Of a DNA stretch of 16,889 nt, positions 6,622 through 15,400 are shown piece after piece. A program made the translations under genes and the position numbers. Position 1 is the stretch's first letter, and each line of letters starts with the position of its first letter. This DNA is from an uncultured Prevotellaceae bacterium (GTDB lineage: Bacteria; Bacteroidota; Bacteroidia; Bacteroidales; Muribaculaceae), in the NCBI GenBank assembly GCA_905210415.1, contig CAJLWM010000044.1, positions 1 through 16,889 on the forward strand. Direction: 5' to 3'. Below the pieces are notes generated by a model, which worked only from the letters and a program-made list of their open reading frames with translations, ran no database searches and had not been told where the DNA came from.

Positions 6622-6659
6622 AAAAACCCGTTGGCGGGATTTCACTCCCACCCAACGGG
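6622..6659 (-). terminator. Intrinsic terminator, proximal one after the PepSY gene
   Basis: CCCGTTGG (6627-6634) pairs perfectly with CCAACGGG (6652-6659), and GGGA (6636-6639) pairs with TCCC (6646-6649). On the minus strand the stem is followed by five Ts (6626-6622). It begins about 50 bases after the PepSY stop codon. Together with the hairpin at 6516-6547 it makes a tandem pair. Confidence 0.85.
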
Positions 6660-6690
6660 ACCAATTAGTCAGAAACACAATCTTTTAAAC

Positions 6691-6704
6691 CCGATTTGGA
6701 TTAA
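6691..6704. repeat. Partial copy of the palindromic element, copy C
   Basis: CCGATTTGGATTAA resembles the right arm of copy A (CGATTTGGGATTA) and lies four bases outside the stop codon of the PepSY gene. The left arm is missing or replaced by unrelated sequence, so homology is only suggested. Confidence 0.35.
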
Positions 6705-6707
6705 ACC

Positions 6708-7637
6708 TTAATTAAAATAATCATGCAGATTTATACCTTTTCTCCATTCCACCTTCTTGTCGTTTTTGTCTTCGATATAGATGGTGCAAAGGCCTTGAGC
6801 ATCTTCAATTATATCGAAGTCCCACTCTGCAGGATTGGTTTCTCCAGTTATTGCCACAATCTGCGATATTAGTTCTGGTGTAAAGAATTTCTTTATCAAT
6901 TCGGCCAACGCCTTATCTTCAATCTCGATTTCGGCATACAAGAACTTGTTGTTCTTATCAAACATCAATTCCTTCTTTACGGTGATGTGACCAATTTTGG
7001 TCAATACAGTCACCTCGAAGCCGCCGTCTTCCATCTCAAAGTCTATTATCACCGAGCCCGAATACATCTGAAGGACAATCTTTTCAAGCTCTACAGGGCA
7101 AGGCATATCATCATCGTCGTCATCATCAAGCACAGCCTTCACTAAGCGGCCATCCAAGGTGAAATAAAGATCATATTCTTGCTTACCCTTTTTCACTTCC
7201 ATCTTCACAATCATTGCAGCCGAGCCATTACGGGTGAGCACTTCCACCTCGCTTATCACATAGCCATCGCTGAAATATACTGAAGCTTTCCACGTTGCCA
7301 AAATCTTGGCATAAGTGACATCGCTTTCAAACACGCTCATTGGCACATCCACATCGCTCAAGCTCATGGTGCCATCTTTCAAGAACCATGCCTTGTTTGC
7401 TTGTGCAGCCAATGCAGCACCTTTGGCTTTCATATTGAATGAAGCCAAATAATAACCTTGACTTTGTTTCCAAGCCACATTTGTAGCCTCTGGGAAACTT
7501 TTCTTAAATGATTCGGTTACAGCCGTTGGCAAATTCTTATCGCTACCGCCTGGCTCATCGTCGCTACATGCAGCAAAGACAAATGCCATTACCAACACGC
7601 TCAAAAATACATTCCAAAATTTCATAATCTTACTCAT
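6708..7637 (-). CDS. PepSY-like (DUF2874-type) lipoprotein
   Basis: A lipid-anchored envelope protein. The N-terminus is a type II signal peptide with lipobox-like VFAAC (Cys24) followed by SDDEPGG, which predicts a periplasmic or surface lipoprotein. The mature part shows about four PepSY-like repeats: helix plus strands near 37-95, 98-170, 182-240 and 243-300. The first has the typical form, AVTESFKKSFPEATNVAW then GYYLASF and AWFLKDG. These small alpha/beta domains often inhibit or sense in the periplasm, but no partner is proven. A run of seven aspartates (171-177) separates the second and third repeats and could bind cations. The gene is divergent from a response regulator/kinase pair with 278 bases between, and its promoter has four 11-bp repeats just upstream. 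The shorter start at 7625 (MKFWNVF) would keep the signal peptide and is equally possible. Confidence 0.78.
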   Translation of the reverse strand: MSKIMKFWNVFLSVLVMAFVFAACSDDEPGGSDKNLPTAVTESFKKSFPEATNVAWKQSQGYYLASFNMKAKGAALAAQANKAWFLKDGTMSLSDVDVPMSVFESDVTYAKILATWKASVYFSDGYVISEVEVLTRNGSAAMIVKMEVKKGKQEYDLYFTLDGRLVKAVLDDDDDDDMPCPVELEKIVLQMYSGSVIIDFEMEDGGFEVTVLTKIGHITVKKELMFDKNNKFLYAEIEIEDKALAELIKKFFTPELISQIVAITGETNPAEWDFDIIEDAQGLCTIYIEDKNDKKVEWRKGINLHDYFN

Positions 7638-7722
7638 AATTCAATGTGTTTATGTGGTTTATACTCCAATCAACGCTCGCTTCACGTTCGTTGTTTATTA
7701 CAATAACTAATCTCGTTGGAAG

Positions 7723-7730
7723 CAAAGATA
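7723..7730 (-). promoter_or_regulatory. Predicted -7 box (TATCTTTG) for the PepSY gene
   Basis: Read on the minus strand, 7730 to 7723 is TATCTTTG, an exact TAnnTTTG match, giving a leader of roughly 80 bases. The -33 position (about 7750) is not TTTG but falls inside the 11-bp repeat array, as expected for an activator-dependent promoter. Confidence 0.6.
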
Positions 7731-7736
7731 AAATAG

Positions 7737-7780
7737 GATTCTAAATAGAATCTCAATAAAATCTAAAGCAAATCCGAAGA
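7737..7780. promoter_or_regulatory. Four 11-bp direct repeats, candidate response-regulator operator
   Basis: Four consecutive 11-mers run in phase: GATTCTAAATA (7737-7747), GAATCTCAATA (7748-7758), AAATCTAAAGC (7759-7769) and AAATCCGAAGA (7770-7780). The core RAATCTAAA recurs every 11 bases. OmpR/PhoB-family regulators commonly bind tandem direct repeats of about 10-11 bp next to the core promoter. The array starts 6 bases upstream of the PepSY -7 box and lies about 90 bases before the regulator's own -7 box. The first two units also form a 7-bp inverted repeat (GATTCTA/TAGAATC, 7737-7752). Confidence 0.6.
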
Positions 7781-7867
7781 TTCATAAAAACACTTAAAAA
7801 CATCCCCTTTTCTATGAATTTCGGGTGTATTTTTAACTATAATAATCATTTTTTCGCTTAGATTACA

Positions 7868-7875
7868 TATATTTG
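7868..7875 (+). promoter_or_regulatory. Predicted -7 box (TATATTTG) for the two-component operon
   Basis: TATATTTG matches TAnnTTTG exactly, 40 bases before the regulator ATG at 7916. The -33 region is T-rich (7849-7854) without an exact TTTG. Confidence 0.6.
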
Positions 7876-7915
7876 CAAGACACTCTCCATCTAAAGAACT
7901 AAACAACATAATACA

Positions 7916-8596
7916 ATGAAACTGCTTATAGTAGAAGACGAGCACGAAATACAAGATTTAATCGGTAGGTTTTTCAAACACGAAGGCTTTAAGGTGGAAA
8001 CCGCTGGGACATACCAAGACGCTCATGAAAAACTCGCCATATATGAATATGATTGCGCCATTATCGACATCACCCTGCCCGACGGTAACGGATTGAACCT
8101 GATTCGCGAAATCAAAAGGCGAAAACTGCCCGTGTGCATCATCGTGGTGTCGGCTCGCAACTCAATAGAAGACAAGATTTCTGGACTGGATGCCGGTGCC
8201 GACGACTACCTCGCCAAACCATTCAGCCTTGCCGAACTCAACGCTCGCATCAAATCGGTGCTACGACGCTCACATTTCGGCGGAAGCCACGACATCACAT
8301 TCAACGAACTGCGGGTAAACCCCGATTCTCGCCAATTCTTCGTCAACGACGTGGAACTCGCGCTCACACCCAAGGAATTCGACCTGATTATGTATTTCAT
8401 CATCAACCAAAACCGTGTGCTGAGCAAAGAGAGCATCGTGGAGCACCTGTGGGGCGATATGATGGGCATCAACGCCAATTCGCTGGATTTCATCTACACT
8501 CACATACGCAACCTGCGAAACAAGATTATGCGAGCCGGTGGCAACGACTACATCAAATCAATCTACTCTATCGGTTATAAATTCTGCGAAGCATGA
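7916..8596 (+). CDS. OmpR/PhoB-family response regulator
   Basis: A cytoplasmic DNA-binding regulator, the output of the two-component system with the next gene. The receiver domain (1-117) has the acidic pair E7/D8, the phospho-acceptor D51 (IIDITLPDG), the switch serine S79 (VVSARN) and K101 in KPF. The winged-helix domain (125-226) shows LTPKEFDLIMYF, a recognition helix around SLDFIYTHIRNLRNKI and the wing YIKSIYSIGYKF. All catalytic receiver residues are present and the length of 226 aa is typical. The stop overlaps the kinase start by four bases (ATGA), so the pair is translationally coupled. It probably acts at the 11-bp repeats at 7737-7780 on the divergent lipoprotein gene and perhaps its own operon. 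It resembles Bacteroides RprY-type regulators, but I do not assign a symbol. Confidence 0.95.
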   Translation: MKLLIVEDEHEIQDLIGRFFKHEGFKVETAGTYQDAHEKLAIYEYDCAIIDITLPDGNGLNLIREIKRRKLPVCIIVVSARNSIEDKISGLDAGADDYLAKPFSLAELNARIKSVLRRSHFGGSHDITFNELRVNPDSRQFFVNDVELALTPKEFDLIMYFIINQNRVLSKESIVEHLWGDMMGINANSLDFIYTHIRNLRNKIMRAGGNDYIKSIYSIGYKFCEA

Positions 8597-9864
8597 GGCT
8601 TACATCGAAATATCGTCTGTATAGTGTCACCACCCTGCTCTGCGTAGTGGTAACCAGTTTTATTGCCAACTACTACCTATACCGGCACTCCATTCACCGA
8701 ACTACCGACGATGTTTTGAAAGAATACCGCATCGATATCGAAGAGTATGCTGTCGAGAACGACACTCTGCCGCCTTTCCGCTCATTAGAGATGAAACATA
8801 GCAACCTGACGGTAGTTTCGGGCGTGAAAGGGCCTATCAAAATAGATGAGGCCATCTGCGACACACTGATATTCAGCGATTATCAAAAAGAGATGGTGGT
8901 ATATCGCAAACTGATGTTCCCAGTGACTACCTCGCACCGCTGCTATGTGGTGACGCTGATGCTTCCTACCCTTGAAGAAGACAACTTGATAGGCACAGTA
9001 TTATTATCATTAGTGCTGGTGGTGCTGCTCTTCATTCTGTTCTCATCAGTCACCGACTTGTTTTTTGCCCGAAAAATCTCCCGTCCGTTCAATAAGATTC
9101 TGGCGAGCATTCGCTCCTACGATATTGAGCGACCCTCAACCGTGGAACTGAAGCACTATGACATCGACGAGTTTCAAGAGCTCAATCAGATTCTACAAGG
9201 AATGATGAGCAAAATCAACCGCGACTACACCAATATGAAGGAGTTCCTCGAAAACACCTCGCATGAATTGCAGACACCGCTATCGATTATACAAATGAAA
9301 CTGGAAACCCTGCTGCAAGCCGATATCACCGACGAGGAAACGCTGAAAAATCTCCATTCCATCAGTCAAGCGGTGAACCGTATGATTCGCTTCAACCGCT
9401 CATTGCTCTTTCTGGCCAAGATAAACAACGACCAATACGCCGAGACTCAAACGATTGACCTGAACCAATCGATACACCAATTCTTGGATCTCTACCAAGA
9501 GCTGCTCGATGTGCGGCAAATCCGATTGGAAATAAGCGAGACATCGCATTTCACGGCGAAGATGCACCCTCTTTTGGCTGAACACCTCACTCAAAACCTA
9601 CTCACCAACGCAGTGAAGCACAACATCGAGGGTGGCGACATACACCTGAGCCTCAGCGCCGACTGCATAGAAATCAGCAACACCTTCACCGGTCAACTGC
9701 CCGAAGGAAACCTCTTTGAGCGTTATCGGTTTATCCCAAACAAGGTGGAATCAAGCGGCCTCGGACTCACTATCATCAAGAATATCTGCGACAAGAGCAA
9801 ACTAAGCATCAGTTATCGTGTAGAGCAGCAACGCTTCATTCTCAGCATCCGCCATCAGCAATAG
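8593..9864 (+). CDS. Two-component sensor histidine kinase
   Basis: This inner-membrane sensor autophosphorylates and passes phosphate to the upstream regulator. A first membrane helix (about 11-30), a periplasmic sensor of about 100 residues (31-132) with no recognised fold and a second helix (about 133-153) are followed by a HAMP-like linker starting FFARKISRPF. The dimerisation domain has the phospho-histidine H224 in NTSHELQTPLS. The ATPase domain has the N box LTQNLLTNAVKHN (N335, N339), the F box LFERYRF and the G2 box SSGLGLTIIKNIC (387-399). The G1 (DxGxG) box is degenerate and reads ISNTFTG, as in many Bacteroidota kinases. The 423-aa length is normal. The signal is unknown; control of the neighbouring PepSY lipoprotein suggests an envelope cue. 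Confidence 0.94.
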   Translation: MRLTSKYRLYSVTTLLCVVVTSFIANYYLYRHSIHRTTDDVLKEYRIDIEEYAVENDTLPPFRSLEMKHSNLTVVSGVKGPIKIDEAICDTLIFSDYQKEMVVYRKLMFPVTTSHRCYVVTLMLPTLEEDNLIGTVLLSLVLVVLLFILFSSVTDLFFARKISRPFNKILASIRSYDIERPSTVELKHYDIDEFQELNQILQGMMSKINRDYTNMKEFLENTSHELQTPLSIIQMKLETLLQADITDEETLKNLHSISQAVNRMIRFNRSLLFLAKINNDQYAETQTIDLNQSIHQFLDLYQELLDVRQIRLEISETSHFTAKMHPLLAEHLTQNLLTNAVKHNIEGGDIHLSLSADCIEISNTFTGQLPEGNLFERYRFIPNKVESSGLGLTIIKNICDKSKLSISYRVEQQRFILSIRHQQ

Positions 9865-9936
9865 GCAGAAAGATGGGGGCGTGAAATAACGACATTCCTA
9901 AGTATTGCCCTATGAAAAGAGGGACTTAACGTCACC

Positions 9937-9996
9937 GCCAAGCCCCCAAGGTTTCAAGAAAATATGTCTATCCCAATTCGGGCATTAGGGCTTGGC
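9937..9996. repeat. Inverted repeat downstream of the kinase gene
   Basis: GCCAAGCCC (9937-9945) and GGGCTTGGC (9988-9996) are perfect 9-bp inverted repeats 42 bases apart. The right arm overlaps element copy D. No T-run follows, so this is not a standard terminator. In the rest of 9865-10156 only a 6-bp hairpin (AATAGC AA GCTATT, near 10046-10059) and copy B stand out; no gene was found. Confidence 0.5.
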
Positions 9997-10012
9997 AGGA
10001 TTTCGGAATTTT
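9972..10012. repeat. Degenerate copy of the palindromic element, copy D
   Basis: CCCAATTCGGGCATTAGGGC matches the left arm and centre of copy A at about 17 of 20 bases. GGATTTCGGAATTTTA follows and resembles the right arm CGATTTGGGATTA. The interior (CTTGGCA) has diverged. Confidence 0.5.
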
Positions 10013-10120
10013 AGAAGAACAGATTTTGATTGCCTTTTAATGAGTAATAGCAAGCTATTGCGAATTAAAAACAAGCAAAAGATGCCTTATAAAAACCGAA
10101 AGGCTCCAAGCAGTAGAGAA

Positions 10121-10155
10121 AAATCGCACATTTACGGCCTAATGACCGATTTGGG
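10121..10155. repeat. Palindromic repeat element, copy B
   Basis: The element begins AAATCG and ends GGCCTAATGACCGATTTGGG. It aligns to copy A over its full length with three substitutions and two single-base gaps. Like copy A, it lies exactly one base from the stop codon of a minus-strand gene (lpxA, stop at 10157-10159). Confidence 0.75.
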
Positions 10156-10156
10156 T

Positions 10157-10948
10157 TTAATCATCGCTGAGCAATGCCTTAGTAGCAACAATATTCATAT
10201 TGTTTTTACGAATAAAGTCAAGAATGTGGTCACGCTCTGGCGAAGGTGCGATATACTTCTCAATACGGCGCATAGCGTTTTCAAGCGAAGTGTCGCATTG
10301 ATAGACGTGGCGATAAGCCTTAGCGATATCGTCAATCTTGTCTTCATTAATGCCACGGCTTCTCATGATGTAGGCATTCACACCGTAATAAGTCACTGGG
10401 TTGTGAGCCATCACCACGTATGGAGGCACATTGCCGGCAATGCGGCAACCGCCTTTCACCATAGCCCAGGCACCCACATTGCTGCCTGTATGCAATATCA
10501 CATTTGACGAGAGTATCACACACTCTTCCACATGGTTGTCGCCTGCCAACTGCACACCATTACCCACCACAGTGCGGCCCTCGAGCACGCAATCGTGACC
10601 GATGTGAGATTTCGCCATGATGAAGGTTTCGTCGCCGATGCGAGTACCACCCTCAGTGTGTATGCCGCGGTTGATAATCACGTGTTCGCGTATTCTCACT
10701 TTGTTGCCGATATAGCAATAAGTGTCTTCGCCCTTCCAGCGGAAATCCTGAGGATCGGCACCTACTATGGCACCTTGGTACACTTTCACATCATTGCCGA
10801 TTCTACATCCCGATACAATGCTTGCATACGGGAAGATTTCGCAATCATCACCAATCTCCACGTTGGCATCGATATGTGCAAACGGATGCACAGTGACATT
10901 CTTGCCAAGCTTGGCTTTTTCACTCACATATGCTAATGGACTAATCAT
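10157..10948 (-). CDS. lpxA: UDP-N-acetylglucosamine 3-O-acyltransferase
   Basis: This cytoplasmic homotrimer transfers a 3-hydroxyacyl chain from acyl carrier protein to UDP-GlcNAc, the first step of lipid A synthesis. The N-terminal two thirds (about 1-185) is a left-handed beta-helix with hexapeptide repeats (for example VEIGDD, CRIGND, TRIGDE). The catalytic block AKSHIGHDC contains H115 and H118, the latter matching the general-base His125 of E. coli. AGNVPPYVVMAHNPVTYYGVN and the helical C-terminal domain (about 190-263) fit LpxA rather than LpxD. The 263-aa length is normal. The MISPLAYV start is the canonical one and no SD is seen. It lies 32 bases behind the outer-membrane channel gene in the same direction. 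In Bacteroides it usually sits with lpxD and the lpxC/fabZ fusion, which are absent here. No missing residues were noticed. Confidence 0.95.
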   Translation of the reverse strand: MISPLAYVSEKAKLGKNVTVHPFAHIDANVEIGDDCEIFPYASIVSGCRIGNDVKVYQGAIVGADPQDFRWKGEDTYCYIGNKVRIREHVIINRGIHTEGGTRIGDETFIMAKSHIGHDCVLEGRTVVGNGVQLAGDNHVEECVILSSNVILHTGSNVGAWAMVKGGCRIAGNVPPYVVMAHNPVTYYGVNAYIMRSRGINEDKIDDIAKAYRHVYQCDTSLENAMRRIEKYIAPSPERDHILDFIRKNNMNIVATKALLSDD

Positions 10949-10980
10949 AGTAGTATATAATTTAAAATTAACTTCTTGTT

Positions 10981-12372
10981 TTATCTACCGCCGCCAAGGC
11001 TCTGATAGAGAGCGATTGACGCACGCGAAATAGCCAACTCATTGCTCAGCATCTGGCGTTGCGCAGCGAGCAATTGGGTTTGGGCTGTAATCACCTCAAG
11101 ATAGGTGGCTGTAGCCAACTGCTGAAGGTCGCGGTTGTATTCAACGGCCTTAGCAAGATTGTCTACCTGCTCTTGATAATATTGCTGCTGCTCTGAGGTC
11201 TTGGTCATTGTCACATAGGCATTGCTCACCTCAGCACACGCATTAAGCACAGTATATTCAAACTTGTTCAAAGCTTGCTCTTGTGCGGCTTTCGACACCT
11301 TGAGATTCATAATATTCTGTCCGCGCGCAAACAATGGAGCGGTAAGGCTACCTGCAAGGTTCAAGAACCATTTGCCAGGGTTCATTATGGCGCTACCCAC
11401 AATGTTGGTAAATCCGCCTTGTGCCGAGATGTTTAGGCTTGGATAGAATGCCGAGCGAGCCATATTGGTCTGATAGTAAGCAGCAGCAAACGAATGCTCT
11501 GCAGCCGATACATCAGGACGCGAAGCCACATACTTCACAGGTATGCCTCCCTCTACAGCTGCGGCTGTAAGCACCAGCGGAGCGGCATCTTCGTTGACTT
11601 GCCATACGGTCATCTTCTCGTTGAGAAGAAGCGACATGGTGTTGTTGGCCTCGTTTATCGACATTTCCACAGAAGGTATCGATGCCATCACGCTGCAATA
11701 GTTGGCTTGGCTTTGCACCACTGCCACCTCGTTGTAGCGGCCTGCTTCCTTCATCTGCTTCATGATTTCCACCGACTCTTTCCAGTTTTTGGCGGTCTGA
11801 GTGAGGATGGTGTGTTGCTTACGCAGTGTTACGAGTGCATAGTAGGTGTTTGCCACAGCGCCGATAATCTGCGAGCGCACTGCCTGACGGTAGTCTTGGC
11901 TTTGCAGCAATGCCTGCTTTGCCTTGCGGTTGGCATTGAGTGTTCTGCCGAAAATATCCACTTCCCAACTTGCTGCCAATGGCAACTGATAAGTCCATGA
12001 GAACTTAGAGCCGTCGATAAAATACTTCGAACCTGCGCCATTTGGGCTTAATGCCACAGAAGGCAGATAACTAAGTTTTGCACCTTGCAATTGTGCTTGC
12101 GCAATGTCTACGTTCAACTTAGCATTCTCCAAGTCGATATTGTTGTCGAGCGCACGCTGTATATAACCTTGCAGCGTAGGATCTGTGAAAATCTGTCGCC
12201 AATCAAGGTTGCCAAGTGCTGTGGAGTCCACTGGTTCATTCTTGACTTGTGCATATTCTCCCACCAAGCCTTCGGTTGGCAAGGTGTAATTCGAATACAT
12301 TTTGCAACTGCCCATAGCAGTGGACAACACCACTGCTACGACAGCCATGAATATATATTTTTTCAATTTCAT
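10981..12372 (-). CDS. TolC/OprM-type outer-membrane efflux lipoprotein (NodT family)
   Basis: This is the outer-membrane exit channel of a tripartite RND pump, a trimer with a beta-barrel and a long periplasmic alpha-barrel. The N-terminus has a type II signal peptide with lipobox MGSC (Cys23). The body shows two OEP repeats with long coiled-coil helices, such as AKLNVDIAQAQLQGAKLSYLPSV and AQTQLLAAQRQMLSNELAISRASIALYQSLGGG at the C-terminus. The typical motif YPSLNISAQGG introduces the second repeat. The 463-aa length is normal. The gene follows the pump gene by 29 bases, so it belongs to the same operon, and lpxA follows it. Confidence 0.93.
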   Translation of the reverse strand: MKLKKYIFMAVVAVVLSTAMGSCKMYSNYTLPTEGLVGEYAQVKNEPVDSTALGNLDWRQIFTDPTLQGYIQRALDNNIDLENAKLNVDIAQAQLQGAKLSYLPSVALSPNGAGSKYFIDGSKFSWTYQLPLAASWEVDIFGRTLNANRKAKQALLQSQDYRQAVRSQIIGAVANTYYALVTLRKQHTILTQTAKNWKESVEIMKQMKEAGRYNEVAVVQSQANYCSVMASIPSVEMSINEANNTMSLLLNEKMTVWQVNEDAAPLVLTAAAVEGGIPVKYVASRPDVSAAEHSFAAAYYQTNMARSAFYPSLNISAQGGFTNIVGSAIMNPGKWFLNLAGSLTAPLFARGQNIMNLKVSKAAQEQALNKFEYTVLNACAEVSNAYVTMTKTSEQQQYYQEQVDNLAKAVEYNRDLQQLATATYLEVITAQTQLLAAQRQMLSNELAISRASIALYQSLGGGR

Positions 12373-12401
12373 TGCTTTATTGTCTTCTTGGGTTAGGACG
12401 A

Positions 12402-15400
12402 TTATTTACTTTCATATTGCTCTATTTCCTTGGTCATTTCCACAGGATCAGTGTCCTTCCACTTCATTGGCTTGAAGCGTTCTTGCAACGACTGGAATAT
12501 CACAAACAAGAGTGGCACGATAAACACCTGAAGCACTGTACCAAAGAGCATACCACCGATGGCACCCGTACCGAGGGCATTATTGCCATTTGCGCCTACA
12601 CCATTGGCAAACATCAATGGCAACAAACCTACGATCATAGCCAACGAAGTCATCAAGATTGGGCGCAAACGTGCCGAGGTTCCCGACACTGCTGCTTCCA
12701 CAATGCCCATACCTTGCTTACGGCGGTCGAGCGCAAACTCAACGATAAGGATGGCATTCTTGGCAAGAAGACCGATAAGCATGATGAGCGCAATCTTCAA
12801 GTAGATGTTGTTGGCAACGCCGAAGATGCCGGCAAACACAAACGAACCCATCAAACCAAGCGGGATAGAAAGCACTACCGAAAGTGGCAAAATGTAGCTC
12901 TCGTAGAGCGCACTCAAAATCAAGTATACAAATACCAAGCACAAGCCGAAGATGATGCCGGTAGAGCCCGATGCCGAAGAGTCTTCTTCACGAGTCAAGC
13001 CCGAGAACTCAAAGCTATAGCCTTGTGGCAATACTTCTGCAGCAACCTCGCGAATGGCTGCGATAGCCTCTCCTGATGTGTAGCCAGGATTTGGCGTACC
13101 GCTCACACTGATTGAGGTAAACAGGTTGAAGCGTGTCATCATATCCGGACCATACACGCGGCTAAGCGAGATAAAGTCGGTGATTGGCGACATACCGCTC
13201 GCTGTGCGCACCTTCACAGAATTGAGCGTCTCTGGCGAAATACGCGATTCTGGAGCACCTTGGAGCATCACACGATACAACTTACCGAAACGGCTGAAGT
13301 TTGACACATACATACCGCCGTAGTAACCTTGAAGCACACTAAGCACGGTAGATGTACCCACGCCTGCCTTGGCACACTTGGCAGCATCTACAGATACCAT
13401 ATATTGTGGGAAGGTTGGGTTGAACGATGAGTATGCCATCTGTATCTCTGGGCGCTGATTCAATGCGCCAAGAAATTGCTGCTCTATCTGGAAGAACTTG
13501 TTGATGTCGCCACCGGTCTTATCTTGAAGTTGCACTTCAAAACCGTTTGACGCACCATAACCGGTGATCATTGGCGGTGCAAAGAACATCACTTGACCAT
13601 CTTTCACCTGTCCGCCCACGATTCCGTAGAGCTGCTTAACGATGTTGTCGGCGCTTTCTTCCTTGCTACGTTCCTTCCAGTCCTTAAGGTCAATGATAAA
13701 CGAACCATAGGTGTTACCTTCACCACCAGCGAAGCTATAACCCTGAATCATTACACGGGTCTTCACTGCTGGGATGGTGCCGATAATAGAGTCTACACGA
13801 CCCATCACCTCGAGGGTCTTCTCTTGTGATGTGGCTGGTGGCATATTCACCACTGCCATGATTGTACCTGTATCTTCGTTAGGAACAAGGCCTGATGGAG
13901 TGACCGACATGAGCCAAATGAGCAATGCCACTGCTCCTGCCACCACTATCCATGCCACACGCTTCACCTTAATGAGGTTTGCCACTGCTCCGCGATAGCG
14001 ATCGAGCATGCTATCATAAGCCGTATTGAATGCTATATGGAAACGACCCACAAAGGTGGTCTTCTCTTCACCCTCGGTGTGTGGCTTCAGCAAAAGGGCA
14101 CACAACGCTGGCGACAGTGTGAGCGCATTGATGGCCGAAATACCAATGGCAAATGCCATAGTAAGACCGAATTGCTTATAGAATACACCCTCGGTGCCTG
14201 GCATAAACGACACTGGAATAAACACAAGCATCATCACCAGTGTGATAGATATGATAGCGCTACCAATTTCGCTCATGGCATCCATAGCTGCTTGACGCGA
14301 CGACTTATAGCCCTCATCAAGTTTGGCGTGTACCGCCTCCACCACCACTATGGCGTCGTCCACCACAATGGCAATAGCAAGCACAAGTGCTGCCAAGGTG
14401 AGCAAGTTGATTGAGAAGCCCATCGCATAGAGCAATGCAAATGCACCCACCAGCGACACTGGGATGGCAATGGCTGGGATAAGTGTTGAGCGCAAATCCT
14501 GCAAGAACACATACACTACCAAGAACACGAGGATAAATGCCTCGATAAGGGTCTTGATAAGTTCGTCGATTGATGCCTGCAAGAATGTGTTCACATTCAT
14601 TGGCACATCAATGGCAAGTCCTGGCGGCAAATTACCCTTGCATTCGTCCACCACATTGAGCACCTTTTCTACAATGTCGCTCGCATTCGAACCCGGCGAC
14701 TGGAATACGATTGCGGTCACACCCTTATGACCGTTGATGTGGTTTTCAAATCCGTATGATAGACGGCCGAGTTCCACGTCTGCCACATCCTTCAAGTAGA
14801 GCACATTACCATTGTTGTCGGCACGCACCACAATCTTGTCGAATTCTTCTGGTGTTGCCAAGCGGCCCTTATAGCGCAATACGTATTGAAAACTTTGCTT
14901 ACCTTGATCACCAAACTGACCTGGAGCGGCCTCAATATTCTGGTCGGCAAGAGCTGCAGAAATGTCGCTTGGCATAAGATTGTATTGCGCCATCACTTCC
15001 GGCTTGAGCCATATACGCATAGAATAGTCGGCACCCATCACCATAGCATCACCCACGCCGGCAATACGCTTGATCACTGGCACAACGTTGATGTTCATAT
15101 AGTTTTCAAGGAAGTCTACTGGATATTCGTCGTTTAGCGAATAGAGCGACATCACGACGAGCATTGATGTCTGACGCTTCTGGGTAGTCACACCCACACG
15201 GGTAACTTCGGCTGGCAACATACTGGTGGCTTGCGACACACGGTTTTGCACGTCAATGGCTGCCATGTCTGGGTCGTAACCTTGCTTGAAGTACACGGTG
15301 ATTTCGGCATTACCATTGTTGGTGGCCGATGATGTCATATATGTCATGTTGAGCGCACCGTTGATTGATTCTTCAAGAGGTGCAATCACAGAGTTTAGCA

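Noticed and set aside
7671..7693. CAACG/CGTTG inverted repeat in the PepSY leader
   Set aside because: It is only 5 bp with a 13-base loop and has no matching sequence elsewhere, so it is likely chance.
10046..10110. A possible terminator for lpxA or the kinase gene (GCCTT/AAGGC and AATAGC/GCTATT hairpins)
   Set aside because: The stems are only 5-6 bp and no proper T-run follows directly, so I do not call a terminator here.
12372..13076. A plus-strand 234-codon frame opposite the 3' end of the pump gene
   Set aside because: The RND protein on the other strand is full length with all conserved residues. The opposing product has no recognisable motif.
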